Assembly: GCF_006385175.1 (NCBI RefSeq)
Contig: NZ_VFIY01000005.1
Coordinates: forward strand, 255,501-319,500
Length of the DNA: 64,000 nucleotides
Reading direction: 5' to 3'
Source: Emcibacter nanhaiensis
Lineage (GTDB): Bacteria > Pseudomonadota > Alphaproteobacteria > Sphingomonadales > Emcibacteraceae
The notes below the pieces were generated by a model. That model did no database searches. It was not told where the DNA came from and saw only the letters and a program-made list of their open reading frames with translations. Positions 17,537 to 29,745 of this stretch are shown here, in pieces. The position numbers were made by a program, and so were the translations under genes. Position 1 is the stretch's first letter. Every line of letters begins with the position of its first letter.

Positions 17537-18736
17537 ATGACCGACGCTTCCCGCCATTCCGCTCCCTCCTCCGGCCCGCTGGCCCGCTATTACCGGCGGC
17601 GCGCCGCCGGCGAATTGCGGGAGGATCCGGTCCAGGAGCAGGTGATGGTCCGGCTGCAAAAACTGCACGAGGCGCTCAAGGGCTATGAAGAGCAGTTTGC
17701 GCCGTCAGCGAGGAACAATGGCAGGCTGTTCTCCCGCTTGCTCAGCCGCGGCAAAAAGCCGGACTTCCCGACCGGCTTTTATATATATGGCGATGTGGGC
17801 CGCGGGAAATCCATGATCATGGACCTGTTCTTCGAAGAAGCCCCCGTGAACGCCAAACGCCGGGTGCATTTCCATGCCTTCATGCTGGAGATCCATGCCG
17901 CCATCCATGAATGGCGCTATATGCCGGCCGCGGACCGGATTGCCAGATGGGGCACCGACAAGGATGACCCGATCCCGCCGCTGGCGAAAAAGGTGGCGCG
18001 GGAAAGCCGCCTGTTGTGCTTTGACGAATTCCAGGTGACCGATGTTACCGACGCCATGATTCTGGGCCGGCTGTTCGGGGAACTGATCAGGCTCGGGGTG
18101 GTGATCGTCCTGACCAGCAACCGGGTGCCGGATGATCTCTATATCGGCGGCCTGAACCGGGAACTGTTCCTGCCCACCATCGCCATGCTCAAGGACAAGA
18201 TGAATGTCATCGCCCTCGACGGTCCCACCGATTACCGCCTGGAGCGCATGAAAGGCATGCCCACCTATTACCATCCGCTGGGCGAGGAGGCGACCCAGGC
18301 CCTGTCCGAAGCCTTCTGGCGCCTGACTGACCATGATGTGGCGGACCGCTCCAAGGTCGGGCCGGAAGTCCTGGACGTAAAGGGCCGCAAGCTGACGATC
18401 CCGGTGGCGGACCGGGGGGTGGCCGTGGTGTCGTTCAAGAAAATGTGCGGCGCGGCGCTGGGCGCGGCAGACTATCTGCAGATTGCCTGGCACTATCATA
18501 CGGTAATTATGGTCGGCATTCCCAAACTTGGGCCCCATAATCGCGACGAAGCCAAGCGGTTTATCACCTTCATCGATGCGCTCTATGAAAATAATGTAAA
18601 GTTCCTCTGTTGCGCCGAGGTGCCGCCGGAGGAGCTGTATGAGGAAGGGCATGGCCATTTCGAGTTCCAGCGCACCGTTTCCCGGCTGATGGAAATGCAG
18701 AGTCAGGAATATCTGGCTAAGGGGCATGCGGTTTAA
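17537..18736 (+). CDS. zapE: Cell division protein ZapE (AFG1-like ATPase)
   Basis: A 399-residue P-loop ATPase of the ZapE/AFG1 family, associated in bacteria with Z-ring constriction and in mitochondria with respiratory-complex protein quality control. Walker A is GDVGRGKS at 85-92; Walker B is LLCFDEFQVTDVTDA; the sensor-like segment VVIVLTSNRVPDDLY follows. The gene sits between sdh and mdh, a common alphaproteobacterial arrangement. There is no clear Shine-Dalgarno sequence before the ATG, which follows an AT-rich stretch. Confidence 0.93.
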   Translation: MTDASRHSAPSSGPLARYYRRRAAGELREDPVQEQVMVRLQKLHEALKGYEEQFAPSARNNGRLFSRLLSRGKKPDFPTGFYIYGDVGRGKSMIMDLFFEEAPVNAKRRVHFHAFMLEIHAAIHEWRYMPAADRIARWGTDKDDPIPPLAKKVARESRLLCFDEFQVTDVTDAMILGRLFGELIRLGVVIVLTSNRVPDDLYIGGLNRELFLPTIAMLKDKMNVIALDGPTDYRLERMKGMPTYYHPLGEEATQALSEAFWRLTDHDVADRSKVGPEVLDVKGRKLTIPVADRGVAVVSFKKMCGAALGAADYLQIAWHYHTVIMVGIPKLGPHNRDEAKRFITFIDALYENNVKFLCCAEVPPEELYEEGHGHFEFQRTVSRLMEMQSQEYLAKGHAV

Positions 18737-20033
<1,297 letters not shown>

Positions 20034-20048
20034 TCGCGACTGACTGAG

Positions 20049-20086
20049 AACAGATAAGGGTAAGTATTTGTTTATCCTTATCTGTT
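20049..20086 (+). promoter_or_regulatory. Long hairpin between mdh and sucC, no T tract
   Basis: AACAGATAAGG / CCTTATCTGTT, extended by five more pairs including two G-U, gives a stem of about 16 bp with a six-base loop. No T run follows, so it is unlikely to be an intrinsic terminator. It could be an mRNA processing or stability element that sets mdh against suc expression. Confidence 0.6.
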
Positions 20087-20148
20087 AAGACCTAAGCCCT
20101 GTTTCTGTCGCTGTCCGACAATGCAGGGTGTTCAACAAGGAAAGCAGT

Positions 20149-21317
20149 ATGAACATTCATGAATATCAAGCGAAAGGCCTGCTGAGCCAGTTCGGGGCGC
20201 CCGTCCTGAAGGGCGGCGTGGCCTATACGGCGCAGGAAGCCGAAGCTGTGGCCAAGGAACTCGGCGGCCCGGTCTGGGTGGTCAAGGCCCAGATCCATGC
20301 CGGCGGCCGCGGTAAAGGCGGCGGCGTCAAGGTGGTGAAATCCATCGAGGAAGTCAAAAAGGTTGCCGGCGAAATGCTCGGCATGACCTTGGTCACGCAC
20401 CAGACCGGCCCGGAAGGCAAGGAAGTCCGTCGCGTCTATATCGAAGACGGCTGCGCCATTGCCAACGAACTGTACCTCAGCCTGCTGGTGGATCGCGCCA
20501 CCGGTCATGTGGCCATCATGGCCTCCACCGAAGGCGGCATGGACATCGAGGAAGTGGCCGCGGCAACGCCTGAAAAAATCATCACCATCAGCATCGACCC
20601 GGCGACCGGCCTTTCCGGCTTCCATTGCCGCAAGGTGGCCTACGGTCTCGGCCTCGAAGGCAAAACCGCGTCGGCCTGCGTCAAGGTGATTGCGTCCCTG
20701 TATAACGCCTTTGTCGAAAAAGACGCCTCCCTGCTTGAAGTGAACCCGCTGGTGGTGACCGAGGACGGCGACATGGTCGTGCTTGACGCCAAGATGGGCT
20801 TCGACGGCAATGCCCTGTTCCGCCACAAGGATGTGGTTGAACTGCGCGATCCCGATGAAGAAGATCCCATGGAGCTGGAAGCTGCCAAGCACGAACTGAA
20901 CTACATCAAGCTCGACGGCAACATCGGCTGCATGGTGAACGGCGCAGGCCTGGCCATGGCGACCATGGACATCATCAAGCTGAAAGGCGGCGAGCCGGCC
21001 AACTTCCTGGATGTGGGCGGTGGCGCCACCAAGGAACGGGTGACTGAGGCCTTCAAGATTATCCTGTCCGACAGCAATGTGGAAGGGATTCTGGTCAACA
21101 TCTTCGGCGGCATCATGCGCTGTGATGTGATTGCCGATGGTGTGGTTGCCGCAGCCAAGGAAGTTTCCCTCTCCGTGCCGCTGGTGGTGCGTCTCGAGGG
21201 GACGAATGTGGATAAAGGCAAGAAGATTCTGGCAGACTCCGGTCTGACCATTCTTTCTGCCGATGATCTGGGTGACGCCGCTGAGAAAGTGGTCAAAGCG
21301 GTGAAGGAGGCTTCCTG

Positions 21318-21318
<1 letters not shown>
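20149..21318 (+). CDS. sucC: Succinyl-CoA ligase (ADP-forming) beta subunit
   Basis: Converts succinyl-CoA to succinate with substrate-level phosphorylation. The protein has 389 residues, standard length. [19 protein letters not shown] is the typical ATP-grasp start, [16 protein letters not shown] the ATP-binding loop, and [18 protein letters not shown] and [15 protein letters not shown] the C-terminal ligase domain. The ATG at 20149 has AAGGA upstream; a GTG at 20128 would only add a non-conserved leader. Its stop overlaps the sucD start (TGATG). Confidence 0.97.
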
Positions 21319-22193
<875 letters not shown>

Positions 22194-22205
22194 CGTAACT
22201 TTAGA

Positions 22206-22240
22206 CAGGGAGGGTGCGGGAAATCCCGCATCCGGCCAAC
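22206..22240 (+). promoter_or_regulatory. sucA leader: ribosome binding site separated from ATG by a hairpin
   Basis: AGGGAGG at 22206-22212 lies 28 bases before the conserved ATG (22241). In between, GCGGG-AAAT-CCCGC (22215-22228) can fold and bring the site near the start. The alternative is a GTG at 22214 almost touching the site, which is too close for normal initiation. Confidence 0.45.
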
Positions 22241-25186
22241 ATGAGTGCAGAACTAGAAACCGAAGGTCTCTTTAACGGCTCCAGTGGAGCCTTTGTGGAA
22301 GAATTGTTTCTTCGCTATTCCAAGGATCCCAACAGTGTGGATCCGTCCTGGCAGAAATATTTCCAAGAACTGGCGGTCGACGCCCAGACGTTGATGCAGG
22401 CCGGCAAGGAAAAGACCTCTGCGTCCTGGTCGCGTAGCGACTGGCCGATGACCGGCAATGGCGCAGAGAGCTATATTGATGCCCTGGATCCCGGTTTCGA
22501 ACCGCCGGCGCCACCGAAGAAAAAGGCGGCTCCCGGCGGGGCGTCGGAAGAGGAAATCCGTTCTGCCACTCTTGATTCAATTCGTTGCCTGATGATGATC
22601 CGCACCTACCGGGTGCGTGGTCATCTGATGGCCCGGCTTGATCCGCTGGCCCTGACGGAACGTTCCTACCATCCCGAACTGGACCCGGCCACATACGGGT
22701 TCGGCGAAGAGGATATGGACCGTCCGATCTTCCTCGACAATGTTCTGGGCCTGGAAACCGCCACCGTGCGCGAAGTCCTGGAAATTGTGAAGCGGACCTA
22801 TTGTTCCTCTGTCGGTGTGGAATTCATGCACATCAACGAGCCCGAGGAAAAGGCCTGGATCCAGAGCCGTATCGAGGGCCGGGACAAGGAAATTCAGTTT
22901 ACCAACGAAGGCAAGCTCGCCATTCTCCAGAAACTGACCGAAGCCGAAGGCTACGAACAGTATCTGGCCAAGAAATATATCGGCACCAAACGCTTTGGCC
23001 TGGATGGCGGCGAAGCGCTGATCCCGGCGCTGGAAGGCATCATCAAGACCGGCGGGCATAACGGTGTGAAGGAAATTGTCATCGGCATGCCGCACCGCGG
23101 ACGCCTCAACGTGCTGGCCAATGTGATGGGCAAGCCGCACCGCGCCATTTTCCATGAATTCCATGGCGGGTCCTCCAATCCGGACGACGTGGAAGGCTCC
23201 GGCGATGTGAAATACCATCTTGGCGCCTCTTCCGACCGCGAATTTGACGGCAACACAGTGCATCTGTCGCTGACCGCCAACCCGTCCCACCTGGAAGCGG
23301 TGAACCCGGTGGCGCTCGGTAAGACCCGCGCCAAGCTGGCCCAGCGCGGCGACAAGGAGGGCACCTCCGTTCTGACCCTGCTGATGCACGGCGATGCAGC
23401 TTTCTCCGGCCAGGGGCTGGTGGCGGAATGTTTCGCGCTCAGCGGCCTCAAGGGCTACCGTACCGGCGGCACCATCCATGTGGTGGTCAACAACCAGATC
23501 GGTTTCACCACATCGCCGCATTATTCCCGCTCGTCCCCCTATCCCTCCGATATGGCCAAAGCCATTCAGGCGCCGGTGTTCCATGTGAACGGGGACGATC
23601 CGGAAGCCGTGGTTTATGTGATGAAAATCGCCACCGAATTCCGTCAGACGTTTAAGTCCGATGTGGTGGTGGATATGTTCTGTTATCGCCGCTTTGGCCA
23701 TAACGAGGGTGATGAACCCATGTTCACCCAGCCGCTGATGTACAAGCGGATCCGGAACCATCCCGGCACCCGGCAGATTTATGCCGAACGTCTGGTGCGT
23801 GAGGGCCTGATTACCCAGCAGGAAGCTGACAAAATGTATCAGGATTTCAACCGGTTTATGGATGTGGAGCTGGAAGCTGCCAGCAGCTACAAGCCGGACA
23901 AGGCAGACTGGTTCGGTGGCCGCTGGAGCGGTCTCGAACGTCCCGATGACGACCTGCGCCGTTCCGCCGGCACCGGTGTGGACACCGGCACGCTCAAGGA
24001 AATCGGCCGCGTGCTGACAGATGTGCCGGAAGGTTTCACTGTGCACCGGACCCTGCAGCGCGGTCTGGACGCCAAGGCGCAGATGTTTGAAAGCGGCGAG
24101 GGCGTGGACTGGGCGACAGCCGAGGCCCTGGCCTTTGGTACCCTGATCCGCGAAGGTCTCGGCGTGCGTCTGTCCGGCCAGGACAGCCAGCGCGGCACTT
24201 TCTCCCAGCGTCATTCCGTCTTCATCGACCAGGAAACCGAAGAGCGCTATACCCCGCTCAAGGCGCTGGCGGAAATGGAAGAGGGACCGGCTACCTTTGA
24301 AGTGATCGACAGCGCCCTGTCCGAAATGGGTGTGCTGGGCTTTGAATATGGCTATTCCCTGGCGGAACCGAATACGCTGACCCTGTGGGAAGCCCAGTTC
24401 GGTGATTTTGCCAACGGCGCCCAGGTCATTATCGACCAGTTTATTTCTTCCGGTGAGGCGAAATGGCTGCGCATGAGCGGCCTGGTGCTGCTGCTGCCGC
24501 ACGGCTACGAAGGCCAGGGACCGGAGCACAGCTCCGCCCGCCTGGAGCGTTATCTGCAGCTTTGTGCGGAAGATAACATGCAGGTGGCCAACTGTACGAC
24601 GCCGGCCAACTATTTCCATATCCTGCGTCGCCAGATGAAACGGAAATTCCGCAAGCCGCTGGTCATCATGACGCCGAAATCCCTGTTGCGCCACAAGATG
24701 GCGGTCTCCAGCCTGGATGAATTGGGTTCAGATACCGAATTCCACCGCCTGCTGTGGGACAATGCGGAAACCCATCCGGGCACCAGCATTCGCCTGAAAA
24801 AGGACAAGGATATCAAACGTGTCGTTCTTTGTACCGGCAAGGTCTATTACGAGCTTCTGGAAGAGCGTGACCGGCGCGGGCAGGACGATACCTATCTGCT
24901 TCGTGTCGAGCAGCTCTATCCGTTCCCGAAATATGCCTGCATCGACAAGCTGAAGAGCTTCAAGAATCTGGAAACAGTGGTCTGGTGTCAGGAAGAGCCG
25001 AAAAATATGGGGGCATGGACCTTTATCCAGCCCTATATCGAGGAAGCCATGGAAGAAGCCGGCACCAAGCCGACGCGACCGATTTATGCCGGCCGCAAGC
25101 CGTCCGCTTCCACAGCAACGGGTCTGGCCTCGCGCCATAAAGATGAACAGACAGCCCTGATCGATCAGGCACTCACCATCAAATAG
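22241..25186 (+). CDS. sucA: 2-oxoglutarate dehydrogenase E1 component
   Basis: Thiamine-diphosphate-dependent decarboxylase subunit of the 2-oxoglutarate dehydrogenase complex, 981 residues. The N-terminus [20 protein letters not shown] is the conserved E2-interaction helix; [19 protein letters not shown] and [14 protein letters not shown], with [10 protein letters not shown], form the cofactor site; [21 protein letters not shown] is the C-terminal pyrimidine-domain signature. The ATG at 22241 was chosen because conservation begins there; a GTG at 22214 is possible. Between sucD and sucB in the operon. Confidence 0.96.
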   Translation: MSAELETEGLFNGSSGAFVEELFLRYSKDPNSVDPSWQKYFQELAVDAQTLMQAGKEKTSASWSRSDWPMTGNGAESYIDALDPGFEPPAPPKKKAAPGGASEEEIRSATLDSIRCLMMIRTYRVRGHLMARLDPLALTERSYHPELDPATYGFGEEDMDRPIFLDNVLGLETATVREVLEIVKRTYCSSVGVEFMHINEPEEKAWIQSRIEGRDKEIQFTNEGKLAILQKLTEAEGYEQYLAKKYIGTKRFGLDGGEALIPALEGIIKTGGHNGVKEIVIGMPHRGRLNVLANVMGKPHRAIFHEFHGGSSNPDDVEGSGDVKYHLGASSDREFDGNTVHLSLTANPSHLEAVNPVALGKTRAKLAQRGDKEGTSVLTLLMHGDAAFSGQGLVAECFALSGLKGYRTGGTIHVVVNNQIGFTTSPHYSRSSPYPSDMAKAIQAPVFHVNGDDPEAVVYVMKIATEFRQTFKSDVVVDMFCYRRFGHNEGDEPMFTQPLMYKRIRNHPGTRQIYAERLVREGLITQQEADKMYQDFNRFMDVELEAASSYKPDKADWFGGRWSGLERPDDDLRRSAGTGVDTGTLKEIGRVLTDVPEGFTVHRTLQRGLDAKAQMFESGEGVDWATAEALAFGTLIREGLGVRLSGQDSQRGTFSQRHSVFIDQETEERYTPLKALAEMEEGPATFEVIDSALSEMGVLGFEYGYSLAEPNTLTLWEAQFGDFANGAQVIIDQFISSGEAKWLRMSGLVLLLPHGYEGQGPEHSSARLERYLQLCAEDNMQVANCTTPANYFHILRRQMKRKFRKPLVIMTPKSLLRHKMAVSSLDELGSDTEFHRLLWDNAETHPGTSIRLKKDKDIKRVVLCTGKVYYELLEERDRRGQDDTYLLRVEQLYPFPKYACIDKLKSFKNLETVVWCQEEPKNMGAWTFIQPYIEEAMEEAGTKPTRPIYAGRKPSASTATGLASRHKDEQTALIDQALTIK

Positions 25187-25239
25187 GCGGTGATCGTCAG
25201 GCTATTGAAAGAATTATAAAAGACGAAGGAGTTGGGCTA

Positions 25240-26769
25240 ATGGCCATCGAAATTCAGGTTCCGGCACTGGGTGAGTCCGTCACCGAAGCCACCGTCGGCA
25301 AATGGTTGAAATCCGTAGGCGATACGGTAGCCGTTGACGAGCCGATCTGTGAACTGGAAACAGACAAGGTTGCCCTTGAAGTGAATGCAACGGCGGCAGG
25401 TACCCTGTCCGAGATTGTTGCCGAGGAAGGCGCCAATGTGGAAGTCGGCGCGCTGCTGGCGAAAATCACCGAAGGTGAAGGAGCGGCAGCACCGGCTGCG
25501 GCTCCCGCTGCGGAAAAAGCCGAAGCCGCGCCAACAGGCGGCGGTAGTCTGGTGGAAGTTCATGTCCCGGCGCTTGGTGAATCCGTTACCGAAGCCACCG
25601 TCGGCAAATGGCTGAAGGCGGAAGGTGAAGCGGTGACCCAGGACGAACCGATCTGCGAGCTGGAAACCGACAAGGTGGCCCTGGAAGTGAATGCGCCGGT
25701 GTCCGGCGCTCTCGCCAGGATCGCGGCCCCCGAGGGAGCAACCGTCGAACTGGGCGCCCTGCTGGCGACCATTGACGGCACCGCCCAGGGAACTGCGGCA
25801 CCGAAAGCGGCGGCTCCCGCAGCGGCTGCGCCTGCTCCGGCGGCTACTGCACCTGCCGCTGCCGCACCGGCCGGCGCCAATGTGCGCGCCTCTGCTGCGG
25901 AAGTGGCAAAAGAAAAAGGCATCGATGTTTCCAAGGTTAAAGGCTCAGGCGCCGGTGGCGTGGTCACCAAGGCCGACGTGCTGGCCTATGCCTCCGGCGG
26001 CCAGGCCGCCGCGGTTGCTCCGGCTCCTGTGGCTGCTGCTGTTGCGGCGCCTGCTGAAGAAGGCGGTCTGCCGCGCGAGGAAGTGGTGCCCATGACCCGC
26101 CTGCGCCGCACCATCGCCAAACGGCTCAAGGATGCCCAGAATACCGCCGCCATGCTGACCACCTACAACGAGGTGGACATGTCTGCAGTGATCGCCCTGC
26201 GCAACCAGTATAAGGAAATTTTCGAGAAGAAACACGGCAGCCGCCTCGGCTTCATGTCCTTCTTCGTCAAGGCCTGTGTCCAGGCCCTGAAAGAAGTGCC
26301 GGAAGTGAATGCGGAGATCCGCGAAGACGCCGTCATCTATAAAAACTACTATGACATCGGGGTTGCCGCCAGCACGCCGGCCGGCCTGGTGGTTCCGGTG
26401 GTGCGCGGTTGTGAAAACCGCAGCTTCTCCGAAATTGAGAACGAGATCGCCCGCCTCGGCAAACGTGCCCGCGACGGCAAGCTGAGCATGGACGAAATGA
26501 CCGGCGGCACCTTCACCATCTCCAACGGCGGTATTTTCGGTTCGCTGATGTCTTCGCCGATCCTGAACGCGCCGCAGTCCGGTATTCTCGGCATGCATGC
26601 CATCAAGGAGCGCGCGGTGGTGGAAAACGGCCAGATCGTGGTCCGGCCGATGATGTATCTGGCGCTCAGCTATGACCACCGGATTGTTGACGGCAAGGGG
26701 GCTGTGACCTTCCTGGTCCGGGTAAAGGAAAACCTGGAAGATCCGCAGCGCCTGATTCTGGATCTTTAA
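25240..26769 (+). CDS. sucB: 2-oxoglutarate dehydrogenase E2, with two lipoyl domains
   Basis: Dihydrolipoyl succinyltransferase, 509 residues, longer than the usual 400-420 because it has two lipoyl domains. The modified lysines are expected at Lys43 and Lys145, each in [10 protein letters not shown]; linkers rich in Ala and Pro follow. A peripheral subunit-binding domain lies around 215-255, then the catalytic acyltransferase domain with the active-site [16 protein letters not shown] near the end. AAGGAG precedes the ATG. The neighbours sucA and lpd confirm the complex over a pyruvate dehydrogenase E2. Confidence 0.95.
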   Translation: MAIEIQVPALGESVTEATVGKWLKSVGDTVAVDEPICELETDKVALEVNATAAGTLSEIVAEEGANVEVGALLAKITEGEGAAAPAAAPAAEKAEAAPTGGGSLVEVHVPALGESVTEATVGKWLKAEGEAVTQDEPICELETDKVALEVNAPVSGALARIAAPEGATVELGALLATIDGTAQGTAAPKAAAPAAAAPAPAATAPAAAAPAGANVRASAAEVAKEKGIDVSKVKGSGAGGVVTKADVLAYASGGQAAAVAPAPVAAAVAAPAEEGGLPREEVVPMTRLRRTIAKRLKDAQNTAAMLTTYNEVDMSAVIALRNQYKEIFEKKHGSRLGFMSFFVKACVQALKEVPEVNAEIREDAVIYKNYYDIGVAASTPAGLVVPVVRGCENRSFSEIENEIARLGKRARDGKLSMDEMTGGTFTISNGGIFGSLMSSPILNAPQSGILGMHAIKERAVVENGQIVVRPMMYLALSYDHRIVDGKGAVTFLVRVKENLEDPQRLILDL

Positions 26770-26803
26770 GGTCCTGGACCTCTAAAACAAGAAGGGAAGT
26801 TTG

Positions 26804-28210
26804 ATGAGCGAGACATATGACGTTGTTGTCATCGGTGGTGGTCCTGGCGGTTATGTGGCGGCCATTCGCGCCGCCCAGCTTGGCCTGAAAGTGGCCTGCG
26901 TGGAAAAACGCGGCGCCCTCGGCGGCACCTGCCTGAATGTGGGTTGTATCCCGTCCAAGGCCCTGTTGCATGCTTCCGAGCTTTATGAAGAAGCCGGGCA
27001 CGGCATGGAGAAATTCGGCATCAAGACCGGCAAGGTCTCCCTCGACCTGGATGCCATGATGGAGCATAAGTCCAAGACCGTCACCGATCTGACCAACGGC
27101 ATCGCCTTCCTGTTCAAAAAGAACAAGATCGACTATCTGGAAGGCACCGGTTCCGTCAAAGGCGCTGGCGAAGTGGCGGTCAAGCTCAACAAGGGCGGCG
27201 AGGAAAGCCTCAAGACCAAAAACATCGTCATTGCCACCGGCTCCGATGTGGCCAGCCTGCCGGGCATCGAGATTGACGAGAAGCAGGTGATCTCCTCCAC
27301 CGGCGCCCTGTCCCTGCCCAAGGTGCCGAAACACCTGGTGGTGATCGGCGGCGGCGTAATCGGCCTCGAGCTCGGCTCCGTCTGGCGCCGGCTTGGCGCC
27401 GAAGTGACGGTGGTTGAGTATCTCGATCGCATCACCCCGGAAATGGACGGCGAAGTGTCCAAGAACTTCCAGCGCATCCTGAAAAAACAGGGCATGAAAT
27501 TCATGACTTCTTCCAAAGTCACCGAGGTCAAGAAAACCAAAACCACCGTTACCGTGACCGTTGAACCGGCCGCAGGCGGCGATGCCGAGAAAATCAAATG
27601 TGACGCGGTGCTGGTGGCGGTGGGCCGACGTCCCTATACCGACGGCCTCGGCCTGAAAGAGGCCGGGGTCAACATGACCGACCGCGGCCAGGTGGAAATC
27701 GACGATCATTTCCGTACCAACGTGCCGGGCATTTATGCCATCGGCGATGTGGTGCGCGGCGCCATGCTGGCGCACAAGGCCGAGGATGAAGGCGTGGCCG
27801 TGGCCGAGGTAATCGCGGGCTTCGCCGGTCATGTGAATTATGACGCCATCCCGGGTGTGATCTATACCATGCCGGAAGTGGCTTCTGTCGGCAAAACTGA
27901 GGAACAGCTCAAGCAAGCTGGCGTCGACTATGCGGTGGGTAAATTCCCCATGTCCGTCAACAGCCGGGCCAAGACCAACGGCCAGACTGACGGCTTCGTC
28001 AAGATTCTGACTGACAAGGCCACTGACAAGATTGTCGGCGCCCATATCATCGCGGCCGATGCCGGTAACATGATTGCCGAACTTGGCCTGGCGGTGGAAA
28101 AGGGCCTGACGGCCGAGGACCTCAGCTATACCTGCCACGCCCATCCGACCGAGATGGAAGCGGTGCGCGAAGCGGCCATGGCCTCCGGCGGCAGTGCCAT
28201 CCACATGTAG
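26804..28210 (+). CDS. lpd: Dihydrolipoyl dehydrogenase (E3)
   Basis: Flavoprotein that reoxidises dihydrolipoamide with NAD, 468 residues. FAD loop [14 protein letters not shown]; redox-active disulfide in [20 protein letters not shown]-binding loop [16 protein letters not shown]-terminal active-site His in [15 protein letters not shown] at 26804, with AAGGGAAG upstream; an adjacent TTG at 26801 is less likely. It ends the mdh-suc operon, closed by a terminator. Confidence 0.97.
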   Translation: MSETYDVVVIGGGPGGYVAAIRAAQLGLKVACVEKRGALGGTCLNVGCIPSKALLHASELYEEAGHGMEKFGIKTGKVSLDLDAMMEHKSKTVTDLTNGIAFLFKKNKIDYLEGTGSVKGAGEVAVKLNKGGEESLKTKNIVIATGSDVASLPGIEIDEKQVISSTGALSLPKVPKHLVVIGGGVIGLELGSVWRRLGAEVTVVEYLDRITPEMDGEVSKNFQRILKKQGMKFMTSSKVTEVKKTKTTVTVTVEPAAGGDAEKIKCDAVLVAVGRRPYTDGLGLKEAGVNMTDRGQVEIDDHFRTNVPGIYAIGDVVRGAMLAHKAEDEGVAVAEVIAGFAGHVNYDAIPGVIYTMPEVASVGKTEEQLKQAGVDYAVGKFPMSVNSRAKTNGQTDGFVKILTDKATDKIVGAHIIAADAGNMIAELGLAVEKGLTAEDLSYTCHAHPTEMEAVREAAMASGGSAIHM

Positions 28211-28241
28211 TCCTTTGACGGACTGCTTGATCCCTGATGTA

Positions 28242-28276
28242 AAAACGGCATCCCGGTGGATGCCGTTTTCTTTTTA
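28242..28276 (+). terminator. Intrinsic terminator after lpd
   Basis: Stem AAAACGGCATCC / GGATGCCGTTTT with a CGGT loop, then CTTTTT. Confidence 0.9.
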
Positions 28277-28293
28277 TGGGCGGGCCCGGTCGA

Positions 28294-28620
28294 TCATTGG
28301 GTGTTTTTTCTGATACTGCCGTCAGTGGCGTCGACCAGAACAACCCCCTGCCGCATGCCGTAGCGGGACCCGTATTCCACCTGGACGACCCAGAGGTCGT
28401 TCTGCAATTCGGCATCGCCGATTTTTGCTGAAAACAGGGTGTGGCCGGCAATGCTGTAGCCGATTTCCCGCATAAATCTGCGGGCTTGCTGCTGCGCCTC
28501 CTCCGCGCTCAGTTGGTCGCCGGCAGGGGGCAAATCTGCTGCTGTTGCCGGGGACGGCAGGCTGGCGAGAGCCGCCAGAAGCAGCGCCAGTGTCGCGACA
28601 GATCGTGTCAGTCTTCTCAT
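28294..28620 (-). CDS. Small exported PepSY-like protein
   Basis: A 108-residue protein with a signal peptide (MRRLTRSVATLALLLAALAS, cleavage near ATA-AD). The mature part holds one PepSY-like unit: a helix EEAQQQARRFMREIGY, then strands with LWVVQVEYG and the closing VVLVDATDGSIRKN, the V-D-x-x-T/D-G-x-I ending typical of PepSY domains. Such proteins bind or inhibit partners at the envelope. AAGGAAATGAG precedes the ATG at 28620. It is divergent from a LysR-type regulator, which is a candidate to control it. Confidence 0.65.
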   Translation of the reverse strand: MRRLTRSVATLALLLAALASLPSPATAADLPPAGDQLSAEEAQQQARRFMREIGYSIAGHTLFSAKIGDAELQNDLWVVQVEYGSRYGMRQGVVLVDATDGSIRKNTQ

Positions 28621-28771
28621 CTCATTTCCTTTATAATAAGAAGAAATCATAAATAGCCGGCCAATATGGTTTCTTTGTTGAAGATATTTAAGAAAATACA
28701 ATGAGTTGATCTAAGGAAGCAAACGAGCTATTTTTATATAAATATGAGAAAAACTAATAAAAAGGATTTCC

Positions 28772-29725
28772 GTGCCCCCTTTGTCACTGGTCATGTCCGC
28801 GCTCCCCGTGTTTGATGCGGTCGCCCGCCTTGGCAGTTTCAGCCTGGCGGCGGAAGAACTGAATATTACGCAAAGCGCGGTCAGTCACCGCATCAAGCAA
28901 CTTGAACAGGCCCTCGGCATATCGCTGGTGCACAGGACCACGCGCCAGCTTGAACTGACGGCTGAAGGGCAGCGTCTGGCAGAGGCGGCCAAGCGGGCCC
29001 TGACGGAAGTCTCCCAGGTGCTGGGCCTTCTGTGCGGCGAGCGAAACGAGGGCGTTATCTCGATATCGGCGCTGTCGTCCATCGCGGTAAAATGGCTGGT
29101 GCCCCATCTGGCCGATTTTCATGACGAGCATCCGCAGCTCGGCGTGTCGGTCCTGGCCAGTGATGAAATCAGCGACCTGAGGAAAGACCCGGTCGATTGT
29201 GGATTGCGCTTTGCCACCGGAGGGTCGCCGGGGCTGCATTCGACCTATCTTGTCGGGGACTGGCTGGTGCCGTTGGCCAGTCCCGGTTTTTTCAAGGACA
29301 AGGCCGTTCCGGACAGAGCAGAGGATCTGGCGCAATTTGCCCTGCAGGAAGCGGTGTTTCCTGTCAACGCGGGAACCTACTACAGCTGGCAAACCTGGTT
29401 TGATGCCATGGGGGCAGAAGTGAGTTACCGGACTGCCGGGCCGCAGTTCAGCCGGGCCGACATGATGATCCAGGCTGCCATCGCCGGTCAGGGTATCATT
29501 CTGAGCCGGGCGATGTTGCTGGAACAGGATTTGATTGAAAGAGGCCTTCTGGTTCAGGTCGGCAAAGCCATTCCCTGCCCCTTTTCCTACTATTTCGTGA
29601 CCTTGCCGGAAAAGGCAGACTGGCCGAAAATTATTTTTCTGCGCGACTGGCTGAAAAGGGAGATGGGGAAGACGTACCGCAAAATCACCTCTTTGCTCGA
29701 CAAGCTGGATACACAGACTATCTGA
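28772..29725 (+). CDS. LysR-type transcriptional regulator, GcvA-like
   Basis: A 317-residue protein. The N-terminal winged helix-turn-helix (FSLAAEELNITQSAVSHRIK, about 22-41) is of the GcvA subgroup, followed by a LysR substrate-binding domain from about residue 95 with VISISALSSIAVKWLVPHL. The start is GTG at 28772 with AAAAGGA upstream. Inducer and targets cannot be read from the sequence; the divergent PepSY-like gene is the nearest candidate target. Confidence 0.88.
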   Translation: MPPLSLVMSALPVFDAVARLGSFSLAAEELNITQSAVSHRIKQLEQALGISLVHRTTRQLELTAEGQRLAEAAKRALTEVSQVLGLLCGERNEGVISISALSSIAVKWLVPHLADFHDEHPQLGVSVLASDEISDLRKDPVDCGLRFATGGSPGLHSTYLVGDWLVPLASPGFFKDKAVPDRAEDLAQFALQEAVFPVNAGTYYSWQTWFDAMGAEVSYRTAGPQFSRADMMIQAAIAGQGIILSRAMLLEQDLIERGLLVQVGKAIPCPFSYYFVTLPEKADWPKIIFLRDWLKREMGKTYRKITSLLDKLDTQTI

Positions 29726-29745
29726 ACCAGCCCCGGGTCCGGGTT

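Noticed and set aside
29726-29745. Possible terminator CCCGGGTCCGGG-TTTT between the LysR and SulP genes.
   Set aside because: The stem is only four to five pairs with too small a loop; it is not convincing on either strand.
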